NCBI GenBank assembly: GCA_017303895.1
Contig: JAFLBF010000002.1
Span: 124,001-188,000, forward strand
Direction of reading: 5' to 3'
Length of the DNA stretch: 64,000 nucleotides
Source: Bacteroidota bacterium
Lineage (GTDB): Bacteria; Bacteroidota; Bacteroidia; 2-12-FULL-35-15
The translations under genes were made by a program, and so were the position numbers. The notes under the pieces were generated by a model. That model was not told the DNA's origin. It was given only the letters and a program-made list of their open reading frames with translations, and searched no databases. Positions 9,871 through 17,980 of this stretch are shown in pieces. How positions within the stretch are numbered: the first letter of the stretch is position 1; the number at the start of each line of letters is the position of its first letter.

Positions 9871-10470
9871 CTATTTTGCTGAATGTCTGGTTTCTAATAC
9901 TTTAATAATATCGCTCAAGGAAAAATCCTTTGCTGAAAGTAGGATCAGATAATGGTAAAGAAGGTCTGCCGCTTCATTTTTGAATAATTCTTCATTATTG
10001 TCTTTAGCTTCGATCACAAGTTCCACAGCCTCTTCGCCTACTTTTTGGGCAATTTTATTGATCCCTTTTTTAAATAAACTGGAGGTGTAGGATTGATCGC
10101 TCGGATTTGCTTTTCGGTCGAGGATGATCTTTTCAAGTTTTAGAAGAAAATCAGTGCCGGCATTTATTTCATTAAAACAGGTATCCTGTCCGGTGTGACA
10201 AATGGGCCCGAGTGGATCTGCTTTGATCAATAATGTATCATCATCACAGTCGATCTTTATTTCCTTTACCTTTAAAAAATGACCGCTTTCTTCACCTTTG
10301 GTCCATAATCTGTTTTTGGAACGGGAGAAAAAAGTAACAAGCTTCTTTTCTGAAGTTTTTTCAAATGCTTCCTTATTCATATAGCCAAGCATTAGTACTC
10401 TGTTTGTAGAGGAATCTTGGATGATGGCTGGAATTAATCCATCTGCCGATTTATTAAAGTCTGGTTTCAT
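9871..10470 (-). CDS. hisIE: Bifunctional phosphoribosyl-AMP cyclohydrolase / phosphoribosyl-ATP pyrophosphatase
   Basis: This enzyme carries out the second and third steps of histidine synthesis. The N-terminal HisI part (about residues 1-110) has [14 protein letters not shown] and [15 protein letters not shown], with the metal-binding Asp and Cys residues; the C-terminal HisE part (about 112-199) has [15 protein letters not shown] and [14 protein letters not shown], with the acidic metal ligands. It is the last gene of the operon, and its ATG overlaps the hisF stop by 4 bases. At 199 residues it has the usual fused length. Confidence 0.96.
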   Translation of the reverse strand: MKPDFNKSADGLIPAIIQDSSTNRVLMLGYMNKEAFEKTSEKKLVTFFSRSKNRLWTKGEESGHFLKVKEIKIDCDDDTLLIKADPLGPICHTGQDTCFNEINAGTDFLLKLEKIILDRKANPSDQSYTSSLFKKGINKIAQKVGEEAVELVIEAKDNNEELFKNEAADLLYHYLILLSAKDFSLSDIIKVLETRHSAK

Positions 10471-11222
10471 GATCTTATGGGTATGTTTAGTTCTTTTAAA
10501 TAATCTTTTAGCTCTTTTATCTCAATCTCTTTAAAATGAAATACGCTGGCTGCAAGAGCTGCGTCTGCTTTCCCTTTAATAAATGCATCAGCAAAGTGCC
10601 GCATCGTTCCTGCTCCCCCACTTGCTATTACGGGAACATTTACACTCTCAGAAATAAGCATTGTGATATCATTGGCAAAGCCATTTTTTGTGCCATCATT
10701 GTTCATTGATGTGAGCAAAATTTCTCCTGCACCCATTGCTACGCCTTGTTTTGCCCAGTCGATGGCTTTGATCTCCGTTTTTACTTTTCCTCCGTTCAGA
10801 TATACATACCAGTCGTTATTTTCAAATTTTGTATCGATCGCTAAAACGATACATTGACTTCCAAATTGATCGGCCAGCCTTTTGATTAGACCGGGATCTT
10901 TGAATGCGGAAGTATTAACAGATATTTTGTCGGCTCCTGAGCGAAGTAATAAACCAACATCTTCAACAGTACTGATTCCTCCACCTACAGTAAACGGAAT
11001 ATTAATATGTTTAGCTATGCGAGTTACCAACTCGGTTAATGTTTTTCTCTTTTCATTAGTGGCAGTTATATCCAAAAAAACCAATTCATCTGCTCCTTTT
11101 TTTGCATATTCAATAGCCAATTCTACCGGATCACCTGCATCACGAATGTTTTCAAAATTAACTCCCTTTACTGTTCTTCCGTCTTTGATGTCCAGACAAG
11201 GTATGATCCGTTTAGTTAACAT
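10467..11222 (-). CDS. hisF: Imidazole glycerol phosphate synthase cyclase subunit
   Basis: HisF is the (beta/alpha)8-barrel partner of HisH, converting PRFAR plus ammonia to imidazole glycerol phosphate and AICAR. Residues 1-15 ([15 protein letters not shown]) contain the catalytic Asp in PCLDIK, and LAIDTK near residue 130 contains the second one. Phosphate-binding loops TVGGGIS and ASGGAGT are present. At 251 residues it is standard. The start overlaps the hisA end by 11 bases and the stop overlaps hisIE by 4, so these genes are translationally coupled. Confidence 0.97.
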   Translation of the reverse strand: MLTKRIIPCLDIKDGRTVKGVNFENIRDAGDPVELAIEYAKKGADELVFLDITATNEKRKTLTELVTRIAKHINIPFTVGGGISTVEDVGLLLRSGADKISVNTSAFKDPGLIKRLADQFGSQCIVLAIDTKFENNDWYVYLNGGKVKTEIKAIDWAKQGVAMGAGEILLTSMNNDGTKNGFANDITMLISESVNVPVIASGGAGTMRHFADAFIKGKADAALAASVFHFKEIEIKELKDYLKELNIPIRS

Positions 11223-11934
11223 ATCTTTTAAATTCGTTTAAAGTTATTTTGCCTTCATAGATCGCCTTCCCTACAATTACTGCATTGCAGCCGATTGTAT
11301 TTAATTCTTCGACATCTTTAATACAAGAAACGCCACCGCTTGCAATGAAATTAATATTCTTGAAGCGATCGATGATCTTTTTGTACAATTCTGTTGATGG
11401 CCCTTGTAAAAGTCCGTCTTTGCTTATGTCCGTACAAAAAACATTTTTTACTCCTTGTTGAATATTCTCATCCATAAAATCTAAAATATTGATATCTGTG
11501 CTTTCTAGCCATCCGCTCACAGCGATCTTTTCATCTTTTACATCAGCACCAAGCATTATTTTATCAGCTCCATATTTCTTTAGCCATGCAAAGAATAATT
11601 CTTTTTTTTTAACAGCAATACTGCCAATCGTAGCCATATGTGCACCCGCATCAAATACAGATTGAATGTTTTCATCTGTTTTTATCCCTCCTCCAAAATC
11701 GATAGTTAGTTTGGTTTGTGATGCAATGGTCTCTAATACTTTTTGGTTTATAACCTTGCCTGCTTTTGCTCCATCCAGATCGACAAGGTGTAATCGTTTA
11801 ATGCCAATGTCTTCAAACATTTGAGCCACCTCTAATGGATTTTTATTATAAATCGTTTTTTGAGCATAATCACCTTGTGAAAGGCGCACACACTTACCAT
11901 CAATGAGATCAATAGCCGGTATTATTTCAATCAT
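11212..11934 (-). CDS. hisA: ProFAR isomerase
   Basis: HisA isomerises the aminoaldose ProFAR to PRFAR. The barrel begins [15 protein letters not shown] with the catalytic Asp in AIDL; the second catalytic acid is in [14 protein letters not shown] near residue 130-175, and the phosphate loops are DFGGGIK and ASGGVSC. The length of 240 residues is normal. The start overlaps the hisH stop by 4 bases. Some HisA proteins double as PriA-type TrpF/HisA enzymes, but nothing in the visible motifs suggests that here. Confidence 0.96.
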   Translation of the reverse strand: MIEIIPAIDLIDGKCVRLSQGDYAQKTIYNKNPLEVAQMFEDIGIKRLHLVDLDGAKAGKVINQKVLETIASQTKLTIDFGGGIKTDENIQSVFDAGAHMATIGSIAVKKKELFFAWLKKYGADKIMLGADVKDEKIAVSGWLESTDINILDFMDENIQQGVKNVFCTDISKDGLLQGPSTELYKKIIDRFKNINFIASGGVSCIKDVEELNTIGCNAVIVGKAIYEGKITLNEFKRYVN

Positions 11935-12518
11935 ATATTTAAAAAGTTGGATAATAATGTTTGTCCTGCTTCACTTGATTTTTCCGGGTGAAACTGCACT
12001 GCATAAAAATTGTTTTTTTGTATAGCGGAGCTGTATTCAACTCCATAATTTGTAGTGGCGATTGTTTCTTGGTATTTTTCCACATAATAGCTATGGACAA
12101 AGTACATGTATTCTTTTTCTTTAATTCCTTTGAATAGTTCTGATCGATAGTTGAAAATAGTATTCCATCCTATTTGCGGAACTTTTAAGTTATTCTCTTT
12201 GTTGAATAGTTTTACAGTAGAGTCAAAAATTCCTAAACATTCAGCATTGCCTTCTTCGGTGTGTTTGCACATCAATTGCATCCCCAAGCAGATTCCCAAT
12301 GTAGGTTGTTTTAGAGAGCAAATAACTTGATCGAGATTAGCATTCTTTAAGTATTTCATTGCACTACTGGCTTCGCCAACTCCCGGAAAAATAACTTTGT
12401 CTGCTTGTTGTATTTCCTCGGAATTGTCTGTAATAACAGGTGTTATTCCTAGTCTTTCCAGAGCAAATGTAACCGACTGAATATTTCCTGCATTGTATTT
12501 TATGATCGCTACTTTCAT
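11931..12518 (-). CDS. hisH: Imidazole glycerol phosphate synthase glutaminase subunit
   Basis: HisH is a class I glutamine amidotransferase that feeds ammonia to HisF. The nucleophile Cys is in TLGICLGMQLM (about residue 77), the His-x-Glu pair is in VQFHPEKSSEAG near the C-terminus, and the oxyanion-region VIFPGVGEA is present. The 195-residue length is typical. The ATG immediately follows the hisB stop, and the stop overlaps hisA, which keeps the HisH and HisF genes close and stoichiometrically expressed. Confidence 0.97.
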   Translation of the reverse strand: MKVAIIKYNAGNIQSVTFALERLGITPVITDNSEEIQQADKVIFPGVGEASSAMKYLKNANLDQVICSLKQPTLGICLGMQLMCKHTEEGNAECLGIFDSTVKLFNKENNLKVPQIGWNTIFNYRSELFKGIKEKEYMYFVHSYYVEKYQETIATTNYGVEYSSAIQKNNFYAVQFHPEKSSEAGQTLLSNFLNI

Positions 12519-13628
12519 TTATAATACTCCTTTTGTGCTTGGAAGATTCATATTATTTGGATCTCTCTTTATCGCCATTTTAATTGCTTTTGCAAATGCT
12601 TTAAAAATGGCCTCTATCTTATGATGTTCGTTTTGGCCCTCTGCTTTGATATTTAAATTGCATTTTGAGGCATCGCTGAATGATTTAAAAAAGTGAAAGA
12701 ACATTTCCGTTGGCATCTCTCCGATCTTTTCTCTTTTAAATTCAGCTTCCCACATGATCCAGTTTCTGCCTCCAAAGTCGATTGCAACTTGTGCCAAACA
12801 ATCATCCATAGGTAGTAAAAATCCATATCGTTCAATGCCCATTTTATTATTCAGTGCTTTTGAAAATGCTTCTCCTAAAGCGATTCCAATGTCCTCGATC
12901 GTATGGTGTTCATCAATGTGCAAGTCGCCTTTTGCATCAATGTTGAGGTCGATATTGCCATGTTTGGCAATTTGTTCCAGCATGTGATCAAAAAATGCAA
13001 GTCCGGTTGAAATAGATGATCTTCCACTACCATCTAAATTTAACTCAATGTTTATTTTCGTTTCATTGGTGTTGCGTTCGTGTTTGATCTTTCGCTCAGG
13101 CAATTTTAAAAATTGATAGATCTCTTCCCAATTGCTAACAATGGCTGAAATGTCATTTTCAAATCCATCACTTTTATCATAATTTTTTATCAGAATAGCT
13201 TTACTTCCTATGTTTTTTGCGAGTTTAATATCTGTCAGACGATCACCTATCACATACGAATTAGCAAGGTCATATTCGCCCGATAAATACTTCGTAAGCA
13301 TACCTGTATTCGGTTTTCGAGTTGGTTTGTTCTCGTATTCAAATGTTTTGTCAATACAAACTTCGGAGAATTTTATTCCTTCACTTTCTAATGTTTGCAT
13401 CATCATGTTGTGAACCGGCCAGAAAGTATGTTCTGGGTAGCTTTCTGTACCTAGTCCATCCTGATTGGTTACCATTACCAATTCATAGTCAAGTTCTCTA
13501 ACTATTTTCCCTAACCAAGTGATCACTCCCGGAAGAAATTTGAATTTGTCAAAGCTGTCGATCTGAAATGTATCAGGTGGCTCCCAAATGAGTGTTCCAT
13601 CTCTATCGATAAATAATATTTTTTTCAT
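12519..13628 (-). CDS. hisB: Bifunctional histidinol-phosphatase / imidazoleglycerol-phosphate dehydratase
   Basis: The protein fuses two pathway steps. Residues 1-165 are a HAD-type histidinol-phosphate phosphatase with the nucleophile motif [12 protein letters not shown] and the later [13 protein letters not shown]. Residues about 175-369 are the IGP dehydratase, with the two metal-binding repeats [12 protein letters not shown] / [17 protein letters not shown] and [17 protein letters not shown] total of 369 residues matches the fused HisB form found in enterobacteria and Bacteroidota, so no separate histidinol phosphatase is required. It is packed between hisC (3-base gap) and hisH (no gap). 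Confidence 0.97.
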   Translation of the reverse strand: MKKILFIDRDGTLIWEPPDTFQIDSFDKFKFLPGVITWLGKIVRELDYELVMVTNQDGLGTESYPEHTFWPVHNMMMQTLESEGIKFSEVCIDKTFEYENKPTRKPNTGMLTKYLSGEYDLANSYVIGDRLTDIKLAKNIGSKAILIKNYDKSDGFENDISAIVSNWEEIYQFLKLPERKIKHERNTNETKINIELNLDGSGRSSISTGLAFFDHMLEQIAKHGNIDLNIDAKGDLHIDEHHTIEDIGIALGEAFSKALNNKMGIERYGFLLPMDDCLAQVAIDFGGRNWIMWEAEFKREKIGEMPTEMFFHFFKSFSDASKCNLNIKAEGQNEHHKIEAIFKAFAKAIKMAIKRDPNNMNLPSTKGVL

Positions 13629-13631
13629 AAC

Positions 13632-14699
13632 TTATGAATTGAATTGTTTCAATGTATTTATTAATGTTTCATTTTCTTTTACAGTTCCAATTGTAATTCT
13701 TAAACAGCCTTCACAAAGCATCACGTTTGTTCTGTTGCGAACGATGATCTGTTTGCCTTCCAGGAATTGATATGTTTTATTCGCATCCTTCACCTTAATC
13801 AATAAAAAATTAGCTTCACTTGGATAGATACGCTCAACAAAAAAAAGTGTAGAAAGTTCCTTTCTTAGTTTTTCTCTTTCTGTAACAATTTCTTTGATCC
13901 ATGCATTTACTTTATCAATATTGCTTAATGCTTCTACTGCCAGCTTTTGAGACGCGATATTAATATTGTAAGGAGGTTTTATCTTATTGAAAATATCAAT
14001 AATTGGTTCCGATGCGAATGCCATTCCGATTCTTAATCCTGCTAAACCCCAAGCTTTCGAGAGTGTTTGAAGAATGACAAGATTGGGGTAGTTTAATAAT
14101 TCCGGAATCAAACTACGGTAGCTGGCAAAGTTAATGTAGGCTTCATCCACGATCACTATACCGGTAAAGTTGTCGAGAATGTTTTTTATGGAACTCCATG
14201 CAACGCTATTACCTGTGGGATTATTTGGGCAGCAAATAAAGATCAGTTTCGTGTTGCTGTCTATCGCCTTAATTACATTCTCTGTGTCTAATTGGAATTC
14301 CTCTTTGGTCAATGGGACTTTTTTGATCTGAACATCATTGATATTAGCTGATACCTCATACATGCCATAAGTAGGTGGGCAAATAATAATATTGTCTTTC
14401 CCCGGGTTACAAAAGGCTCTAAAAAGAATGTCGATCGCTTCATCGCTACCATTACCAAGAAAAATATTTTCAATAGGCAATCCTTTTATTTTACTAATCT
14501 TTTCTTTTACATCAATTTGCATCGGGTCAGGATATCTGTTCAATGCTATTGCTTTCTCGGATTGGACAGGTGATCCAAATGAATTTTCATTAGCGTCCAG
14601 AAAGATGCCCTCTTTCCCTTTATATTCATCACGTGCAGAAGAATAAGGAACTAGCTTTTTTATATTCTCTCTTGTGATCGTATTTAAATCGAAATTCAT
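13632..14699 (-). CDS. hisC: Histidinol-phosphate aminotransferase
   Basis: HisC is a fold-type I PLP aminotransferase that makes histidinol phosphate. The PLP-binding Lys lies in LQTLSKAWGLAGLRIG (about residue 211), with the upstream NPTGN motif (CCPNNPTGNSV) and IVDEAYINF supplying the cofactor-stacking Asp and Tyr. At 355 residues it has the normal size. It is the third gene of the operon, between hisD and hisB, with gaps of 12 and 3 bases. Confidence 0.96.
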   Translation of the reverse strand: MNFDLNTITRENIKKLVPYSSARDEYKGKEGIFLDANENSFGSPVQSEKAIALNRYPDPMQIDVKEKISKIKGLPIENIFLGNGSDEAIDILFRAFCNPGKDNIIICPPTYGMYEVSANINDVQIKKVPLTKEEFQLDTENVIKAIDSNTKLIFICCPNNPTGNSVAWSSIKNILDNFTGIVIVDEAYINFASYRSLIPELLNYPNLVILQTLSKAWGLAGLRIGMAFASEPIIDIFNKIKPPYNINIASQKLAVEALSNIDKVNAWIKEIVTEREKLRKELSTLFFVERIYPSEANFLLIKVKDANKTYQFLEGKQIIVRNRTNVMLCEGCLRITIGTVKENETLINTLKQFNS

Positions 14700-14711
14700 G
14701 ATCTCTTAATT

Positions 14712-16004
14712 TTAAAGTGATTTTAATCTTAAAGTTACAGCATTTTTGTGAGCATCCAATCCTTCCGCTTCTGCCATTAGTTCAATGCTTTTTCCAATAT
14801 TTTGAATGCCTTCTTTACTAAGTTTTTGAAATGTTACTTTTTTTACAAAACTATCCAATGATACACCACTGTATGATTTTGCATATCCATTTGTAGGAAG
14901 TGTATGGTTGGTTCCTGATGCATAATCACCTGCACTTTCGCAGGAATAGTTGCCTATAAAAACTGATCCGGCATTGACAACTTGATTGGCAATTTTCTCA
15001 GGTTCATTACAAGCCAATATCAAGTGTTCGGGTGCATATTCATTTAGCAGCTCCATTCCTTCTGCTAAAGTATTGACTAGGATCGCTTTACTGTTAGCTA
15101 AGGCTTTTGTTGCAATATCTCTACGTGGTAATTGCTCTAATTGTTTTTTTAGTTCTTTGGCTACTTCTGCAATTGTTTGTTCATTGTCGGATACAAGTAT
15201 TACTTGTGAGTCTGCTCCATGTTCTGCTTGCGACAACAGATCGGCCGCAACATATGAAGCAACGCAATTGGTGTCAGCCAAAACAGCAAGTTCTGAAGGA
15301 CCTGCAGGCATATCGATCGCAATGCCAGATTTGTTGATGAGTTGCTTGGCGCAGGTGACATATTGATTTCCCGGACCAAAAATTTTATACACTTTAGTCA
15401 CACTTTCAGTTCCAAATGCCATAGCACCAATTGCTTGAACGCCCCCTATTTTAAATATTTTTGTTATACCAGTAAGTTGAGCTGTATACAAAATAGCATC
15501 GTTTACTTTTCCGTTTTTGTCGGGAGGAGTACATAAGACAATTTCTTTACATCCTGCAATTTTAGCAGGAATAGACAACATCAAAATGGTGGAGAAAAGG
15601 GGAGCTGAGCCTCCGGGAATATAGAGGCCGACTTTTTCTATTGCTATCGACCTTCTCCAGCATTCTACCCCATTAGTGGTTTCGATAATTGTTTCTTTTT
15701 CGCGTTGTGAATTGTGAAATTTTTCAATGTTGGATTTTGCAGTTTGTATAGCTGCTTTTAGTTCTTCGGTAACATTATTTATTGCATTCGATATTTCATC
15801 AGATCCAACCGAAAAGTTGCTTAGATCAATTCCATCAAATTTTTTAGTGTATTTACGAATCGCTTCATCTCCATTCTTGCGAATATCAATCAGTACACCG
15901 TCAACTGTTTCTTCAAGCGATACACTATCAATAACAGGTCGCTGTAAGATCTTTTGCCATTCCGACTTTTCCGGATATTTGATTGTTTGTAACATAGTAT
16001 TCAT
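14712..16004 (-). CDS. hisD: Histidinol dehydrogenase
   Basis: HisD oxidises histidinol to histidine with NAD in two steps and is zinc dependent. Diagnostic blocks are YIPGGSAPLFSTILM, IFGPGNQYVTCAKQ, DMPAGPSELAVLAD, SQAEHGADSQVIL with Zn-binding Gln and His, and APEHLILA with the catalytic Glu-His; GTNHTLPTNGYAKSYSG is also present. At 430 residues it is full length. Translation may begin at ATG 16004 or at the second ATG nine bases on (MLQTIKYPEK), which resembles other HisD N-termini equally well. It starts 8 bases after the hisG stop. Confidence 0.96.
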   Translation of the reverse strand: MNTMLQTIKYPEKSEWQKILQRPVIDSVSLEETVDGVLIDIRKNGDEAIRKYTKKFDGIDLSNFSVGSDEISNAINNVTEELKAAIQTAKSNIEKFHNSQREKETIIETTNGVECWRRSIAIEKVGLYIPGGSAPLFSTILMLSIPAKIAGCKEIVLCTPPDKNGKVNDAILYTAQLTGITKIFKIGGVQAIGAMAFGTESVTKVYKIFGPGNQYVTCAKQLINKSGIAIDMPAGPSELAVLADTNCVASYVAADLLSQAEHGADSQVILVSDNEQTIAEVAKELKKQLEQLPRRDIATKALANSKAILVNTLAEGMELLNEYAPEHLILACNEPEKIANQVVNAGSVFIGNYSCESAGDYASGTNHTLPTNGYAKSYSGVSLDSFVKKVTFQKLSKEGIQNIGKSIELMAEAEGLDAHKNAVTLRLKSL

Positions 16005-16012
16005 GCAATTGA

Positions 16013-16873
16013 TTATAAGATCATTTTTTCAATAGGTACGACTAAAATTCCTTGTGCGCCTTTTTCTTTTAACTTTTCAATGATATCCCAAAATTCATTT
16101 TCATTTACTACACTATGAACAGAACTCCAGCCTTTGTCAGCTAATGGAAGTATTGTTGGACTTTTCATGCCGGGTAATATTTTGCAGATAGCATCCAGGT
16201 TCTCATTGGGTGCATTCAATAAAATGTATTTATTGTTTTTCGATTTTTTTACAGCATTGATACGGAAAAGTAATTTGTCCAAGATCTCTTGCTGCTTTTT
16301 GTTCAACTTCTTATTAGATGCAATTACCGCTTCCGATTTCAGGATCACTTCAGCTTCCTTTAATCCATTGGTAAATAATGTACTTCCCGAACTTACCAGG
16401 TCACAAATAGCATCGGCCAGTCCAATACTTGGAGCGATCTCAACCGATCCACTGATCTCGTGAATTTCTGCATTTACTTTGTTTTTCTTTAAATACTTGG
16501 CAAGAATAGTAGAATAACTGGTAGCTATTTTTTTGCCTTCCAGGTCCTGGATACCTTTGTATTTCTGATTTTTTGGGATAGCGATGGATAAGCGGCATTT
16601 CCCAAATCCCAAACGATCAACAATTTTTACCTCTTTATTTTTCTCTAATAGAACGTTTTCTCCTACAATGCCTATGTCGGCAATGCCGTCCTCTACATAT
16701 TGGGGAATATCATCGTCACGCAAAAAGAAAACTTCTAGAGGGAAATTATATGCTTCTGCTTTTAATTTGTTGAGCCCATTGTTAAACTCGATACCTGCTT
16801 CTTTTAAGATTCTGATCGAATCTTCGTTTAAGCGTCCTGATTTTTGAATTGCAATTTTTAGTTTTGTTTCCAT
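16013..16873 (-). CDS. hisG: ATP phosphoribosyltransferase, long form
   Basis: HisG is the first, committed step of histidine synthesis, joining ATP and PRPP, and is the feedback-inhibited enzyme. Conserved blocks are LKIAIQKSGRLNEDS, DIGIVGENVL and the PRPP-site region DAICDLVSSGSTLFTNGL. The 286 residues include a C-terminal ACT-like regulatory domain (about 215-286: CKILPGMKSPTILPLAD ... QGILVVPIEKMI), so it is the long, self-sufficient HisG form and no HisZ is needed. It begins 16 bases after a leader terminator, placing it under attenuation control as the first structural gene. Confidence 0.97.
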   Translation of the reverse strand: METKLKIAIQKSGRLNEDSIRILKEAGIEFNNGLNKLKAEAYNFPLEVFFLRDDDIPQYVEDGIADIGIVGENVLLEKNKEVKIVDRLGFGKCRLSIAIPKNQKYKGIQDLEGKKIATSYSTILAKYLKKNKVNAEIHEISGSVEIAPSIGLADAICDLVSSGSTLFTNGLKEAEVILKSEAVIASNKKLNKKQQEILDKLLFRINAVKKSKNNKYILLNAPNENLDAICKILPGMKSPTILPLADKGWSSVHSVVNENEFWDIIEKLKEKGAQGILVVPIEKMIL

Positions 16874-16889
16874 GTTTTTTGATAAAATA

Positions 16890-16920
16890 AAAAGGGCTTA
16901 CCGATCTGGTAAGCCCTTTT
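16890..16920 (-). terminator. Attenuator terminator hairpin in the his leader
   Basis: A perfect 13-bp stem (arms 16890-16902 and 16908-16920, arm sequence AAAAGGGCTTACC) closes a 5-base loop. In the minus-strand RNA it is followed by a U-rich run ending 16 bases before the hisG start. It lies between the leader-peptide ORF and hisG, so termination here would block the whole his operon. The segment GGTAGGC at 16969-16975 (minus strand), which overlaps the leader stop codon, can pair with GCTTACC of the 5' arm (7 bp, one G-U) as a competing antiterminator. Confidence 0.85.
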
Positions 16921-16970
16921 GTTATATTGGTTTTGTTAGTTCTTTTCTAATTACACAATACATCATCTGC

Positions 16971-17021
16971 CTACCCTTTTGGATAAGTATGGTGATGATG
17001 GATATGTGTTGAATTTTTCAT
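16971..17021 (-). CDS. hisL: Histidine operon leader peptide (16 residues, 5 His codons)
   Basis: A short minus-strand ORF encodes M-K-N-S-T-H-I-H-H-H-H-T-Y-P-K-G and ends in TAG. Five of its eleven first codons are His, four of them in a row, immediately upstream of a strong terminator and the hisG gene. This is the arrangement of classic leader-peptide attenuation: stalling at His codons when charged tRNA-His is scarce would free the segment at 16969-16980 for antiterminator pairing, while completing translation to the TAG would mask it. The ATG begins only 7 bases beyond the -7 promoter box, so it may be read from a leaderless or nearly leaderless transcript. Confidence 0.9.
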   Translation of the reverse strand: MKNSTHIHHHHTYPKG

Positions 17022-17028
17022 TACGATG

Positions 17029-17061
17029 CAAATATAAATACAAAAAGTTAAAATATGCAAA
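17029..17061 (-). promoter_or_regulatory. his operon promoter (Bacteroidota -33/-7 type)
   Basis: On the minus strand the -7 box is TATATTTG (17029-17036) and a -33 TTTG lies at 17058-17061, separated by 21 bases, close to the Bacteroidota consensus TTTG-N19-21-TAnnTTTG. The box ends 7 bases before the leader-peptide ATG, which predicts a transcription start at or just before that ATG. Confidence 0.7.
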
Positions 17062-17087
17062 TAAAATATTGTTCAGGTCAAATTTCG

Positions 17088-17095
17088 TATATTTG
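17088..17095 (+). promoter_or_regulatory. -7 promoter element for the ChaN-like gene
   Basis: TATATTTG matches TAnnTTTG and lies 17 bases before the ATG at 17113, divergent from the his promoter. A possible -33 TTG at 17069-17071 is only 16 bases away, shorter than usual. Confidence 0.5.
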
Positions 17096-17112
17096 ATAAA
17101 ATCTCAAATGCC

Positions 17113-17973
17113 ATGAAATTAAAGACCTTTTCGCTATTATTTGTTGCACTTGCCGCGTTTTCCTTTAAGGGAGATAAAAAAGCTTATCAGCTATTTGATG
17201 CCAAAGGGAAGGAAAGTAATTATGAAAAGATGTTGAATGAAGCAAAACAGGCTGATATTATCCTTTTTGGTGAATTGCATGATAATCCGGTCAATCATTG
17301 GCTGCAAATGGAGTTAACCAAGGATCTTTATGATATAAAGAAAAAGGACCTTGTTCTGGGAGCCGAAATGTTTGAGGCTGATGATCAGGTGGCGATCAAT
17401 GAGTATTTACAAGGAAAGATCTCTGAAAAAACGCTGAAGGATGAGGTAAAACTTTGGCCAAATTTTAAAACAGATTATAAGCCATTGTTGGATTTTGCAA
17501 AGAATAATCAGTTGAATTTTGTGGCAGCAAATATTCCAAGAAGATATGCTAATCTGGTTTATAATAAGGGGATTGAAAAATTGGATAGTTTAGATGCTGA
17601 GGCTAAAAATTGGATTGCACCACTTCCTATGAAATACGATGCGAATTTAAAATGTTATAAAGATATTTTTGAATCGGCTGGTGGACATGGGGGAGAGAAT
17701 CTGCCTAAATCGCAGGCAATAAAGGATGCGACCATGGCTCATTTTATTTTAAAGAATTATTCAAAAGGGAAGTTGTTCATCCATTATAATGGTTCATATC
17801 ATAGTAACAACCATCAAGGAATTGAATGGTATTTAAAACAAGCGAATCCAAATTTGAAAGTATTTACGATTGCAGCAACGGAACAAGCCGGTTTGGACAC
17901 ACTTGCAAAAGATCTGATAGATGTAGCTAATTATATTATAGTTACTCCTGAAGGATTCACAAAAACACATTAA
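17113..17973 (+). CDS. ChaN family haem/iron-associated protein (DUF399)
   Basis: The 286 residues begin with a hydrophobic signal sequence (MKLKTFSLLFVALAAFSFKG). The ChaN/DUF399 core shows ILFGELHDNPVNHWLQ near residue 50, LGAEMFEADDQ, FVAANIPRRYA, and FIHYNGSYHSNNHQGIEWYL near 220, where His and Tyr residues occupy the haem-contacting positions described for ChaN proteins. No Cys lipobox is seen, so it is likely a soluble periplasmic form. Iron or haem binding is a family-level inference and no TonB receptor is adjacent. The next gene starts 7 bases later and may be co-transcribed. Confidence 0.8.
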   Translation: MKLKTFSLLFVALAAFSFKGDKKAYQLFDAKGKESNYEKMLNEAKQADIILFGELHDNPVNHWLQMELTKDLYDIKKKDLVLGAEMFEADDQVAINEYLQGKISEKTLKDEVKLWPNFKTDYKPLLDFAKNNQLNFVAANIPRRYANLVYNKGIEKLDSLDAEAKNWIAPLPMKYDANLKCYKDIFESAGGHGGENLPKSQAIKDATMAHFILKNYSKGKLFIHYNGSYHSNNHQGIEWYLKQANPNLKVFTIAATEQAGLDTLAKDLIDVANYIIVTPEGFTKTH

Positions 17974-17980
17974 TTATTAG

